This document shows positions 12,015-22,505 of a DNA stretch of 64,000 nucleotides, in pieces. Source of the DNA: Morinoia aosen. Taxonomy: Eukaryota > Arthropoda > Malacostraca > Amphipoda > Talitridae. Location of the stretch: the NCBI GenBank assembly GCA_030386875.1, contig CM059562.1:26219000-26282999 (forward strand). Direction: 5' to 3'. Within the stretch, counting starts at the first letter, position 1; every line of letters starts with the position of its first letter. Position numbers and translations under genes: made by a program. Below the pieces are notes generated by a model. It was not told where the DNA came from and did no database searches. It saw only the letters and a list, made by a program, of their open reading frames with translations.

Positions 12015-13160
12015 TGGGGTGATAGCCTGTATTGTGAAAAATACGGATATTAATATATTTAATTTGACCAAAAAATCATCTTTTTTCAAACATGTTTTTT
12101 TACAAGTCATTAACATTCATTTTTTGGTCATGTCCTCTGTGAGGAAAATGGATATTAATATCTTTTATGTGACCAAAAAACATGCCTTTTTGAAACAAAT
12201 GTTTTTTACATAAAATTAATATCCATTTTTTGTCATTTTTTGTAAAGACATTTTTCTACAAAAAGCGTCGTTTTTGGTCACATAAAATACAGTAATATAC
12301 ACATTTTTAGTCATGATTTTTCTGTGAAAAAGATGTTTTTTTAAAAAACAGCATGGTTGTATTTTGTCAAATAAAATATATTGTCATCCATGATTTTTAG
12401 TCATGATTTTTCTGTAAAAAAAAGTTTTTTTTTTCAAAAAGGCAGCATTGGGTTTTTTGATCTCAAAATATATTAATATCTATATTTTTAAGTCATGATT
12501 TTATGTAAAAAAATGATGTTTTTTGAAAAAAACAAGCATGTTTTTTGGTCACATAAAAGATAATAGCACCCATGTTTTTTCAGTCATGAATTTTTTGTAG
12601 AAAAACATGTTTCAAAAAAACAGCATGGTTGTTTGGTCCCATACAATATATTAATATCCCTGTTTTTTGAGTAATGATTTTTCTGTATAATAACAGCATT
12701 GGTTTTTTTGTCACATAAAATATATTAATATACATATTTTTTACCCATGTTTTTTATAAAAATAACATGTTTTTTAAAAAACATTATGTTTTTTTGGTCA
12801 CATCTCTATAAATGACCATAAGTAAAGATATATTATAACAACACACTAGTTGGGAAGTTGAAAGTGATTCACATGCATTGTAAAATAAATGAAATATCAA
12901 AACACAAAACCACAGAAAATAAAAAATTCAATTAAACCATAGAAAACCATTAATTAAGAAGTATGCTATTTTGTCTTATAATCTGACATGAAAACAAATA
13001 ATGTAAAGTGGTTCTTTTCCTTCCTGAGTTGTTTTAAAACAAAGTATTTAAAAAAACCCAAAATATCCACATTTTATTTAGCCATGTTTTTTTTGTGAAA
13101 AAAAAACATGATTTTTTTTTTTGAAAAAAACAGCACGGTTTTTTTTGAGTTGCATCTCTA

Positions 13161-13265
13161 GGCTAGGGCACTCATACCATACATGACACTAGGTACAGCA
13201 ACGTACTTCTACGTTGCTCTCACACATTCTTACTTGTTTGCTCTTTATCTGGCCACACAACCTAA
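13161..13265 (-). pseudogene. Upstream part of the antisense LINE fragment
   Basis: On the minus strand it reads LLYLVSCMVMSALAW, and joins in order to NDLEKQDVIQN on the far side of the hAT insertion. This is the usual segment before the (E/D)LEK-VQN motif in LINE ORF2 C-termini. Only about 100 bases survive. Confidence 0.6.
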
Positions 13266-14440
13266 GGAAGTCGAACGGGTTTGCCCTATGAAATATTCAA
13301 AAATTGATTAAAAATACATCATGAGTGAAATAAGCTCTGAGGTATTATCAGCATATCTATAACATTCGAATAGACATTATTAGCCATATAATTTTTGGAA
13401 TTTACTCAAACCCCTCTCTACTCAAACACAGACAGTTGTTTCATAGACAGTTGTTTTTTCTGTAAATTTTAAATTTCTTTTAATTATTATTTTTCAGGAA
13501 ATATTGTAGATAGACTTGAGGCTAAAACTTTTTTATATAATAATAATAATGTACATAGAATTTTTTTGTTAGATTCACTAACATTTCTGCAAAGTTGAGA
13601 TTCAGTTTTTGATATTGCTGCAGAATTTTTTTTATGAATTTTTGAATTTTTAAAACATTTTTTCCTTTTATGGTGATAGAAATTTATTAAAAAAATTCTA
13701 AACTCATCAACAAAATCTACATCTCGATTTTATAGTGCTCACCTTGATCTTTATGACCCAAATATTTTCTCCTTACCGTCAAGACTAAAGGAGAAATAAA
13801 GCAGAAAAATCAAAAGTCTTTCGGAGAAAATGGGGTTCAAAGTTACCGAGCACCAGATCGCATATGAAACCCTGTTTAACACCATTGTTTTTCATCAAAA
13901 CCTGCAAAATAAAACACCACTAATTAGTCTAAAACATTCTAGATTAGTCTTCTACAGTTGTAACAAGTCACTACCATTAATAAGTCACTAATACTTGCTG
14001 CAAACTGCAGAGGGACGCGAACAGTTTTTCCCTATGAAATATTCAAGAATTAAAAAGAAATACTTCCGGAGTAAAATAAGCTTTAAGGTATTCACAGCAT
14101 GTTTATAATATTACAATAAACATTTATAGCCCATAAAGTTCATGGAATTTACCCATACCCCCTCCTCCTTCCCTCCCACCCTAAGGCAAATTTGTTGAAA
14201 AAAATTTAATTTTGTAAAAATTTTCAGCCAATATTGTACATAGACAGTTGTTTTTTCTTTGATTCACAATGAACGGATCTACAAATATCCGAGACAATTT
14301 TTGAAATTGCTTCAGAAAAAATGTTTGAATAAAAAGTTTTGAATTTTTAAAACCCAGTTTTTATTCATTTTTTGTAATAAAAACATTTCTATTCAACTTT
14401 CTGAAAAACTTGCACGTTAATTTATAGTACTCATTTTAAT
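13266..14440. repeat. Tandem duplication, period about 746 bp
   Basis: CCCTATGAAATATTCAA occurs at 13284 and 14030, followed in both by an AATAAGCT(C/T)T(G/A)AGGTATT block, a TTTATAG/ATAGCC block, a GGAATTTAC block with CCC runs, a TATTGTA(G/C)ATAGAC block and a TTTTTGAATTTTTAAAAC block. Neither copy encodes protein. No terminal inverted repeats seen. Confidence 0.55.
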
Positions 14441-15819
14441 CTTTACGATGCAAATAAGATCTCCTGCATAGGTGAAAAAGTGTTGCTGGAATTGCCCCTC
14501 AAAGTTGAAAAAGCATCTTCGGCCTGAGCGTATTACTGCATATGATATTCTCAACATTTCACAGGACGCATAAGCAAAAATCCACTCACTAAGAAGGTCA
14601 AGACACCACTCAACTTCTCTAATGAATGGACAGTTGTGTGAAAACGAAGAAAAAATATTTGGAGCAACCAACCACAGCTAAGCAGAGCTGCAGCTGGTCT
14701 CTCTGAGCACCTTTGTGAGAAAGGAGGCAATTTGGGGGTGATTATTGGCATTTGCGTTGCCAACACAGGACAAAAGACATTTCTACGTGATAGAGGAATG
14801 GTTTAGGAGCATTTTCAGGCAATAATCTCATTTATGGTGTTTAGCCCCAAAAAAATGTTTGATTCCCTTAAATGTCTTAAGTAGCTGGTGGAATTTATAC
14901 AATTTTTATAAGTTATCTCTTTGATAGGCCTGCAATGTCTGGCAGAGCTTAAGCCTATGAGCAATCTAGATCAAAATATTAGTGTTTCTACAAGTTTTGG
15001 TAACCCTTAATTCCTACCTACACCTTTTGAATGTTATTCAAAATATTGCTCCTAGTCACTCCAGTTAGAAGTAGTTGTGAATTATAAATTTAGTAAATCT
15101 ATAAGCATCAACACTATTAAAATTATCATATTAGAAGACAGCAAAAATCACATTCTATACACATAGGTGCATACAGCATTTCAGCCATCACAGGCAGACT
15201 TCTTTATTCATGAACTTGAACCAATAAGCTCATGAACTTACCAAACTATTGTTGTTGCTTAAAGGATGTTAGGTGTAGATATACTAAGTGAACATGATTT
15301 ATCTTTCCTTGCATGTTATTATGCCTACTTTTTAGAGAAATTGTTTGCCATATATTAACTATTCTATAGATTTGGTATACTTTTTGACACTCTGGAGCAG
15401 AAGCCAATGGAATTCATTATGAGTCATTTTAAATTCATCAGTGCAACTCATGGTCATTATTATCAACTTAATATGTGGTCCATGTATTGGGACATATGTG
15501 TACCACTAGGGAAAACAGGCATTTCCATACCAGCATAAATAAGTAGTATTCAACTAGTTTTACTACCTTTCTCAAGATTGATTTTGGCATGCAATGTAAA
15601 ATTATATCACGCAATTATATTTCACACACGTTCTAGAAAGAATAAGAATGGATTTGGGCAGTACAATTGGTTTTTTAATTTTGCTACTCGCAACCAAACC
15701 AACCGTAGTAACAGCACAAACATAGTCAACATGTTAACTCAACGTAACCTTACAAACCTTTATACCTTGAGTGTAAAACTTGAAAAAAGTTTTAAAAAAT
15801 AATTTCTATTTTATTTCAG
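14441..15819. other. Intergenic stretch upstream of TMEM223
   Basis: No credible ORF, repeat or transposon end. It must contain the TMEM223 promoter and at least one 5' UTR exon, because a splice acceptor (TTATTTCAG, ending 15819) lies 41 bases before the start codon. The upstream exon could not be located. Confidence 0.4.
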
Positions 15820-15860
15820 AATTTGGTTTAAATAACTTTGGAACAATTGACTTAATCACC

Positions 15861-18800
15861 ATGCTTAGATTAAAGTTATCCATTGCTTCTTTTATTTCAA
15901 ATTGTGCTAATCTAAGTGCAAAATTAGGCAGTCCCCGAGTTCTCTGCAGATCTGTGTGTAGCTCAGCAGTAAAAAATAGTGGTGCTGCAAAATTGAAACT
16001 TTCAACTGATCAAGCAAAGGACCAGGTTTTATTTGTGGTAGATAATGCAAAATATTTCAGGCTCATGAACATTTTTGGATTCACACAGTTGATGTTTTGG
16101 ACATCTATTGGTGTTGCTGCTAAGGATATGAAAACAAGTGCCCAACCTCTGACATCAGATGCCTCTGAACTTTCTTGGTGGCAAAAACTTGACTTGGCCA
16201 AGTATAAAGTTCCTTTATCAACTGCTTCATTTTGCATAGGTTAGTGACATGATAATTATTTCTTGCTTAAGCTTAAGTCACCAGAATTTTTGTTTCAAAT
16301 TATTTTCAGCTTGACTAAATTGTAAAATTACTGCTGATTCAGTAAAACATTTCAGTTTGTCTTCTTCATATGCAATTTTGTACTTCTATCTCAATTTTAA
16401 TTTATCTCTTATTATACAGGCTGGGCTGTGCTAAGTGGCTGTTGGTTGCACACTATTCGATCGGTGAAACACATTGTTCTACGTAAGGGAGGCACATCTG
16501 TGACTATTGCAACTTCTACTCCCTTTGGAGGAACAAGATACATTACCAGACCTCTTAAACAGGTACAAATGGTTAATGAGTAATGATTTTGACCTTAATT
16601 GATTTTTTTCTAAGACCATGCTTATGCTCAGACCATGAGTTGATCCTCAAAATTTTCTTCTTGTTGGCTTGATAGTAGAAAATGTACATGACAATGCTAT
16701 AGACCCAGAGTTTGCTCACTGTTTGCAAAATAAGAAGTATTACAATTCCTATAAGAAGTATTACAATTCCTATTAGGGGGATGTAACTGTTGTATTTATG
16801 AAAATCAGCACTCACAGAAGAAAAAGTGAGTTCTCCAGCAGTAAGTTAGGAACGTCTACCCTTAAATCATCCGAATCAAGGAAATGGCTGTAACATTCTT
16901 TCTATGGTATCTAGATCTATGAAAGTTAGCCGATGTGTTTTTTTTAAATAAATAGGTGTTGTCTCATAAATTTTTCTCATTTTGGCCATAATTACTGAGC
17001 TAATGGGGTAAAAGTGAGTACTTTTCAAGATCTATCTTCTCAAAAAGTACTTATTGTAGAGCAATGATTTAGGCATCATTGGATGCGCAAAAATTGTTGC
17101 ATGAAGAGTCGTAGGATTATTTTGAAATTTACAACAGTTTATTTAGTGTGAAATTGAAAAACAAAATCGAAAGTCATTTTTTCTGTAGATTTTTTAATGT
17201 AACCAAAAATTACTATGAATTACAAAAAATCTCAAGCAACAGATAAAGCAACTTTTTGCGCATCCTATGGAATCTGAACCATTGCTCTACGATGAATACT
17301 TGGAGAAAATAGATTTTGAAAAATAACCCTCTACTCCTATTCTCTTCGTAATTATGGCCAAAATAGGAAAAAATTGAAGAAACTACCCCTATTTATTTAA
17401 AAAAATACAAATGTACGCCAATTTTCATAGATCCAGATCTAATACAAAGAACGTTAAAGCCATTTTATAAAAATTGATTAATGTCTTCCAATCTGTAATT
17501 CTTTACATAAATTTTTCCTATGTAACTAGAAATTATCATGAATATCAAAATAATCCTCCTACTTGTCATGCAGCAACTTTTTGCGCATCTATTGACACCT
17601 AAATCATTGCTCTACAATTATAACTTTCAGAGAAGATGTCTGTTGAAAAGTACCCATTTTTCCCCTATCAACCCCATTCTCCCCATTGTCTCCAAAAGTA
17701 TGTCAAAAGTGGGAAAAATTTATAGCAATGACCACTATTTACTTCCAAAAATACATACATATGCCAATTTACATAGATCTAGATCCCATACGACAAATGT
17801 TGCAGCCATTTCCTTGATTCAAATGATTTCAGGCCAAACATCTCCCCTAAGTACCCTTTTTTATTTGAATGGGTTTTCTGCTTTTGTAGGAATTATTTTT
17901 TCTTAAAAATCATCTGCTGTTCTAATTTTCAGCACTTGTCAATTTCATTCAGTTTTTTTTCATCTTGTTTCATGAAATTCTTTCCTAACTTCCTAATTCT
18001 ATGCTCATCTAATTTTATCAATGCAGTACATGCAAAATATCAAATTATACTGTTTTATTGAATTTAATTGGCAGACAATTTATTGGAAGTGTATACAATT
18101 GAGGTATTGTTAGGGAAAGTGTTTAGAATGAAAACTTTTCTTCTTGTTTCATTGATTAGCTCAACCATTTTTCAACGGTTGGAAGGGTAGATGTATGATT
18201 GGCCATTGTTTGTCTATATAATGTAACTGCTACCTTTGCTAACCTAATCTCAAAAGCTCTTCCGTGCAAATGTGGATTTTGGAGATTCATGTAGCAGCTC
18301 GTGGATTAGATGTCTCCAATTTGAAATGAATCATTGTTATTTATATAAAGGGTGTTACAAAATTGTTGGACCAAACTTTGGCTACTAATTACAAAGTATT
18401 GATATAAGAACTATTTCATCAATGACAAATGTTTAAAAACTCTTTGTTGATGAGATATTATGCTTATGAACTTTTAAGACTCATTTTTGCGGTGTGACGG
18501 CAAAGACAGAAACAGAGCAGTAAGGAGAATAAGAATTGACAAGTTTAGGTAGGATTGACGCCATATCCATTTACTTTTATTGGTAAAATGTCTTAAAATT
18601 TACTATTCCCATTTGCTTTTATTGCTAAAATGTCATAAAATTTACTATTCACAAATTAAAAATATTTCCAGATTAAAAAATTCTTAAGGCTTTCCAGTCA
18701 ACATTAGTAATATCTAGTCTGAATCGTAATCAGGTATCAGTGAGCATCGTGACACTGTACTGGTAAGATGAACAGCCTAACAAATGCAGAAATAGCTGAT

Positions 18801-21800
18801 TTGCATTTCGTCTATGGTTTTGGGGATGGTAATGCAAGACGTGCCACAAGAATGTACCAAGAATGTTATCTTAATAGACAGAGTGCTTGTTCATCAATTA
18901 TTCACTGCTTTGCACAGAAGATTATGTGAGAGCGGAAGTTTCAGTGTAAAAAGCGAATGCTGGTCGCCCAAGACAGCTTGATCTGGATCATGAGGAATGT
19001 GTGTTGGAACATTTCTGTCATCACGTACGTACGAGCACTCGTGCCCCATCTATGGGAATTTAAGATCACACTGCAGTGTGGCGGATGTCAAATGAGAATA
19101 ATATCATCTGATCACTTTCAGAGAGTCTAGGGACTCCTTCTTGCAAATTAAACTCTGCACGAACAATTCACCCTGATTTTTGAATCAGGAGTTAGAAGAT
19201 GCTCATTTTTGCAAAACACGTGTTGTTCACTTATGAAGCTACCTTCAACCGTAATTGACTGTTCATGTTCCATAATTTTTACGAATGGCAAACCAACATT
19301 GCTTCTCTGTCAATGTTTGGGCAGGTATCATTAATAATCAAACCCTTGGCCCATACATTCTGCCAGATCGTCTTACTGGGAATGTCTTGCAGAATCGTTT
19401 GTGAAAAAGTTCTTCCAGGTTTATTGGCCGATGTTCCATTGGATATTCATAGAAGAATGTGGTTTCCACGGTGGTGCTCTGGCAAATTTTGCTGTGAATG
19501 TGAGATGTTTTCTTGACCTAGAATTTCCAAATCTACTGATTCGTCATAATAGTCCTGTGTCCTGGCAGCCAAAATTCCCTGATCTGACTGTGTTAGATTT
19601 TTTTTAGGGGGCTCATGAAAAGTTTTGTTAATGAAGCACCTGTCAAGTCGGAAGATCTTGTCGGCAGAATTGCAGTTGCTGCTGGAGTCTTTGGCAATGT
19701 AAGCAACTCTCTATGATGCAGGTGTTGCACTTGTACTGATACTGATGGTAGACATTTTGAACTATATGCCTATGAATTTGCATTCATCACTAAACATAAC
19801 TTTGCTCCAGAGAAAAGCGTCTGTTTCTTCATGGCTCTTAGTGAAATTCAAGCTACGCTTTCTGTTCTTTGCGGATATCATTGGTTTGCATCTGGCAATG
19901 CATCTCTTAGCTTAAACTCTTTCAGCCGATTTTTGACAGTTGACACAGAGCACTTTCCAATAAGACCACACTCTTTACGCAGCTCTGGGGTACTTTCAAA
20001 TCTGATGCGAAGACTCCGGATCTTGATGGCATGATCTTCTGTGGCCGATGTGACCCTTGGATGTCCACATTTTGGGATGTCATGAATGCTGCCAGTCTTT
20101 TGATGCTTTTGCAATGTTAGCCGGACGGTTTTTTTGTCACAATTCAATCGACGACCAATTTCACGGTTGGATATTCCATTGTTGTGTAGTTTAATTATCT
20201 CCTTGCGGTTATCAACGGAAAGACGAGGCATGACTAAAATTTATTAAAGATTTTAGCACTTTATGGTCTTCACTAGCCCTGATAACAATTACAAATGCCC
20301 GATCACAGCTTAAAAGCGGACATTGTAGCATATTTACATCGAAATCCTAACATGCGGAGTTTCTTTTTGTCCTGCAGACTTTTTACTTTTCAAATAAAAT
20401 GACGTCTACACAGTTACTGGGTGGCAGAAAAATAAATTTGAGAATGCATATCTATAGATTAAAAGGCGTAAAATTTTATGGTGTAAAGTTTGCTTCAAAT
20501 GATTAGTTATATTTGCTATAATTTAAAATATAATGAAAAATAAGGCAGTGCAGAGTTACTTTCTGGCGCCATTGTATATGTTTTGTTCCATATTTTTTTT
20601 TTTGGGGGGGGTTACTGCTTTTTTTCAGCATCTTTTACTTGAATCATCAACTTCTATCATGTTTCATAGGTTTTCAATTAGCTGTGTCTATGCATAACGT
20701 GGCATGTGTATTGTGGGATCATGCATAGTTTGTAGCTGCTCTGTGTTTATTAATTTCTCACTAAAGGTTAAATGTTACCTTCTTCTTTTCCTGGGAACTC
20801 TTCTGTTGGGGTTAGAGAGGCTTAAGCTAACAACTAATCAAATCGAATTTCATATGCCAGAAAAATGTAACAAAAGCTGAGATGTTTTATGCCAATAGGG
20901 AATATAGTTAGATTACTTCAGGTATAGATGATCACAGAGACTTCACTCATGTGCACACTTAGCTTCTTTTAGTGTTCAAGTATTTTTGCTATCTGTTCAT
21001 TGCTATCTCTTCTTTGTCAATCTTTTTCTTTATTTCTATCAATTCTAATGCCAAAAATACCCTGTGTATTGATTCTCTATTTTTTTTATACCAATATTTC
21101 TCTTCTCTTGGCTCATGAAATGACATTTTATGGGGCTAGATAATCTTAGAATTGTAGTAACTATGAAAAAATAGACGTTTTTCAGGGTGGAAGTTTTGGT
21201 AGTCAACTTTTGTTTGTTGTCAGGTGCAATGAATATGAACTAGTACTCATGGAAGTGAAATAAGGGAAATAATAGGTTATGTATTCAGTAAAAAAGCAAA
21301 GTAGAAGAAATGGTTTTAAATTGTTCTAGGTAAGTATGAGCATGAAAAAGAGATCCTTATCAATCTGGTTTCTGAGCAGTATGGAGAGATCCAATATTGT
21401 AGAAAATTGGCTCAATGTAACTCAGGTATAAGCTAGGTTGTATAGAGGCTCCAGTGTGATCATTATGAATGCTATCTAGAATGTTTTATTGTGAATGTGG
21501 TAAAACGAAGTTGTGACTTTGAACTGCCAGTTGTATCGAATTGACTTTGATTACTCTCTAAATATGTGTAAGGATTTATGCTTGACACTAATTATGAGTA
21601 AGCTGGCTTTCAGAGTGATGACATGGTTGTTGCATGGAGTGATCCAGGATGAAGCCTGTGTAATTCTATCAGATGAGTCTGACAGGGGAGCTGTCTTGTG
21701 ACTTTTGTGTATTGGAGGCAATTGAAGGCTGAAATCAAGTACCCTGGCTGTTGGGCTTTCGATCATGCTCGAGGCATGCTGAATGCTGGGTAAGATGTAA

Positions 21801-22075
21801 GGAGGATAGGTGTCATAAGAAGTTAATCCAGGTTGAATCATTTCAGTTAGGATTGCTATGTTTACAGCTGATTTCATTTTAATGTTTAAACTTATTTTGT
21901 TCAACTTCTGTTGCAGTTAACGGCAAAGAGCTCCAGAATGGAGGGCTCGTACATGACTCTGAAAGTCCAGGGCAAGCCCTTCCACTTCCTGGTGGACACT
22001 CGGGGAAATTTTGTAAGGCCTGAACTATTTGACAGGACTGTAGGCGTGCGAAGAGACCTGCAGTCCCGGAACTGA
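15861..22075 (+). CDS. TMEM223: TMEM223 (transmembrane protein 223), three coding exons
   Basis: Coding exons 15861-16239, 16420-16562 and 21917-22075 give 226 residues (human about 202). Introns are GT-AG, phase 1 then phase 0. TMEM223 is a mitochondrial inner-membrane protein implicated in cytochrome c oxidase (COX1) translation/assembly. Seen here: a basic, Ser-rich N-terminus (about residues 1-50) suited to mitochondrial import; a first hydrophobic segment at about 66-87; a second at about 118-136; the family block SVKHIVLRKGG followed by TPFGGTRYITRPLKQ at the end of exon 2; and in exon 3 GKPFHFLVDTRGNF then LFDRTVG. The ATG at 15861 follows a UTR acceptor at 15819 and is in a good context (ACCATG). 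Intron 2 (5.35 kb) is filled with transposons. Identity is confident; splice sites are read by eye and not backed by transcripts. Confidence 0.92.
16769..18005 (+). mobile_element. SINE-like family copy a, split by a hairpin element
   Basis: 16769-16845 matches the 5' third of the family (GGGGGATGTAACTGTTGTAT onward). 17851-18005 matches the middle (TTTTCAGCAC, TCTTGTTTCATGAA, TTCTTTCCTAACTT). The gap is the hairpin element 16846-17850, inserted at the family's conserved TTAGG position. Immediately upstream, 16730-16773 has a 21-bp tandem doublet of AAGTATTACAATTCCTAT. Confidence 0.6.
16846..17850. mobile_element. Hairpin element H: three related arms (forward, reverse, reverse)
   Basis: Unit 1 (about 16873-17200) reads forward; unit 2 (about 17200-17480) and unit 3 (about 17500-17825) are reverse complements of it and tandem to each other. 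Landmarks in each arm: AAATGGCT(G/T)(T/C)AAC, TCTAGATCTATG, GTAGAGCAATG(A/G)TT and GGATGCGCAAAAA. Boundaries read TTAG (left) and CTAA (right), one change each from TTAA, so it may be a decayed TTAA element. No coding capacity. Confidence 0.65.
18344..19766 (+). pseudogene. Dead DUF4817-type IS630/Tc1-like transposase element
   Basis: The left end GGGTGTTACAAAATTGTTGG resembles the terminus typical of this arthropod family. Translated in pieces it gives the N-terminal block NAEIADLHFVYGFGDGNARR (from 18783), then a DDE domain with GPYILPDRLTGN-like, LADVPLDIHRRMWF-like and ANFAVNVRCFLD pieces, then WQPKFPDLTVLDFF near 19570-19607. In live relatives the latter corresponds to the WPxRSPDLTxLDFFLWG end of the DDE core. 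Many frameshifts and stops. The C-terminus is followed immediately by the minus-strand Tc1 relic. It lies in TMEM223 intron 2, sense. Confidence 0.8.
19767..20578 (-). pseudogene. Truncated Tc1-like transposon (minus strand)
   Basis: An intact 117-codon start (ATG at 20231, minus) encodes the paired-like DNA-binding domain of Tc1 transposase: MPRLSVDNRKEIIKLHNNG, SNREIGRRLNCDKKTVRLTL, then GSIHDIPKCGHPR and CSVSTVKNRL. Past the stop near 19878 the frame shifts, and WSKVMFSDECKF (at the first catalytic Asp) is seen at 19767-19802. The rest of the catalytic domain is missing, cut at the junction with the DUF4817-type relic. The outer end, reading TGGCGCCAGAAAGTAACTCT inward from 20570, looks like a Tc1 terminus. 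Confidence 0.85.
20605..20828 (+). mobile_element. SINE-like family copy b, 5'-truncated
   Basis: Matches the family from the CTGCT...TTTTTCAGCA block through GGTTAGAGAGGCTTAAGCT. It contains a longer middle (ATAACGTGGCATGTGTATTG) than other copies. No target duplication recognised. Confidence 0.55.
20829..21916. other. Distal TMEM223 intron 2 sequence
   Basis: No repeat or ORF of note. Overlapping short frames on both strands near 21550-21904 have no recognisable protein features. The region ends in the exon 3 acceptor TTCTGTTGCAG. Confidence 0.4.
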
Positions 22076-22505
22076 AACTTTCCCAGTGGCTTGAACTAAA
22101 GTTTTTAATGCTGTGCTGGAAAAGAACAGTGTGCTTATGACGTCATTTAAGGTGTAACAAAAAACAGCTTTTATCACGTACAGGGATTTCATTCAGTTGG
22201 ACATAGTACAAGTGTTTAAGATGCATTGAAACTGCTGCATCCTTATTGTTGAATTCAACATGTTTCTATGAATTTTGTGAGAAAATTGCTTTGTAACTCA
22301 TCTTGTAGCTTTATAAAGTTTTTAATTATAATTGTAAGAATATTTGATTTTATATTTCCAGGGTTATTCTAATTGAAGTGTTAGTGCTGTGTCAATGTTT
22401 TTGATTAACTACTGGATAGTCTTCTATCTTGTTTCTATTTTTCATTATCAGCATACCGACAATTCTCAAGCTTATTTGTACATCTAGAACATAAAATAAT
22501 CAGCC
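22076..22505. other. 430-bp gap between TMEM223 and its paralog
   Basis: Must hold the TMEM223 3' UTR and either the promoter or 5' UTR of the next gene. No AATAAA signal is evident close to the TMEM223 stop. A CRE-like TGACGTCA occurs at 22139-22146. No open frame. Confidence 0.4.

Larger units (their letters stand above)
10809..13160. mobile_element. hAT-type non-autonomous element 1 (2.35 kb)
   Basis: Flanked by perfect 8-bp direct repeats GGCTAGGG (10801-10808 and 13161-13168). Left end TAGTGATGCAAAAAAAA; right end is the reverse complement of TAGAGATGCAAC. The 8-bp duplication and TAGNGATG ends fit the hAT superfamily. The interior consists of degenerate tandem units built from GGTCACATAAAATATATTAA, ATATCCATGTTTTT and AGTCATGATTTTTCTGTAAA, plus a long foldback and two nested repeats. 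There is no transposase frame. Element 2 at 31158 is a close relative. Confidence 0.85.

Noticed and set aside
16573..16815. 80-codon minus frame in TMEM223 intron 2
   Set aside because: Its repeated hydrophobic part comes from a 21-bp tandem doublet next to a SINE copy.
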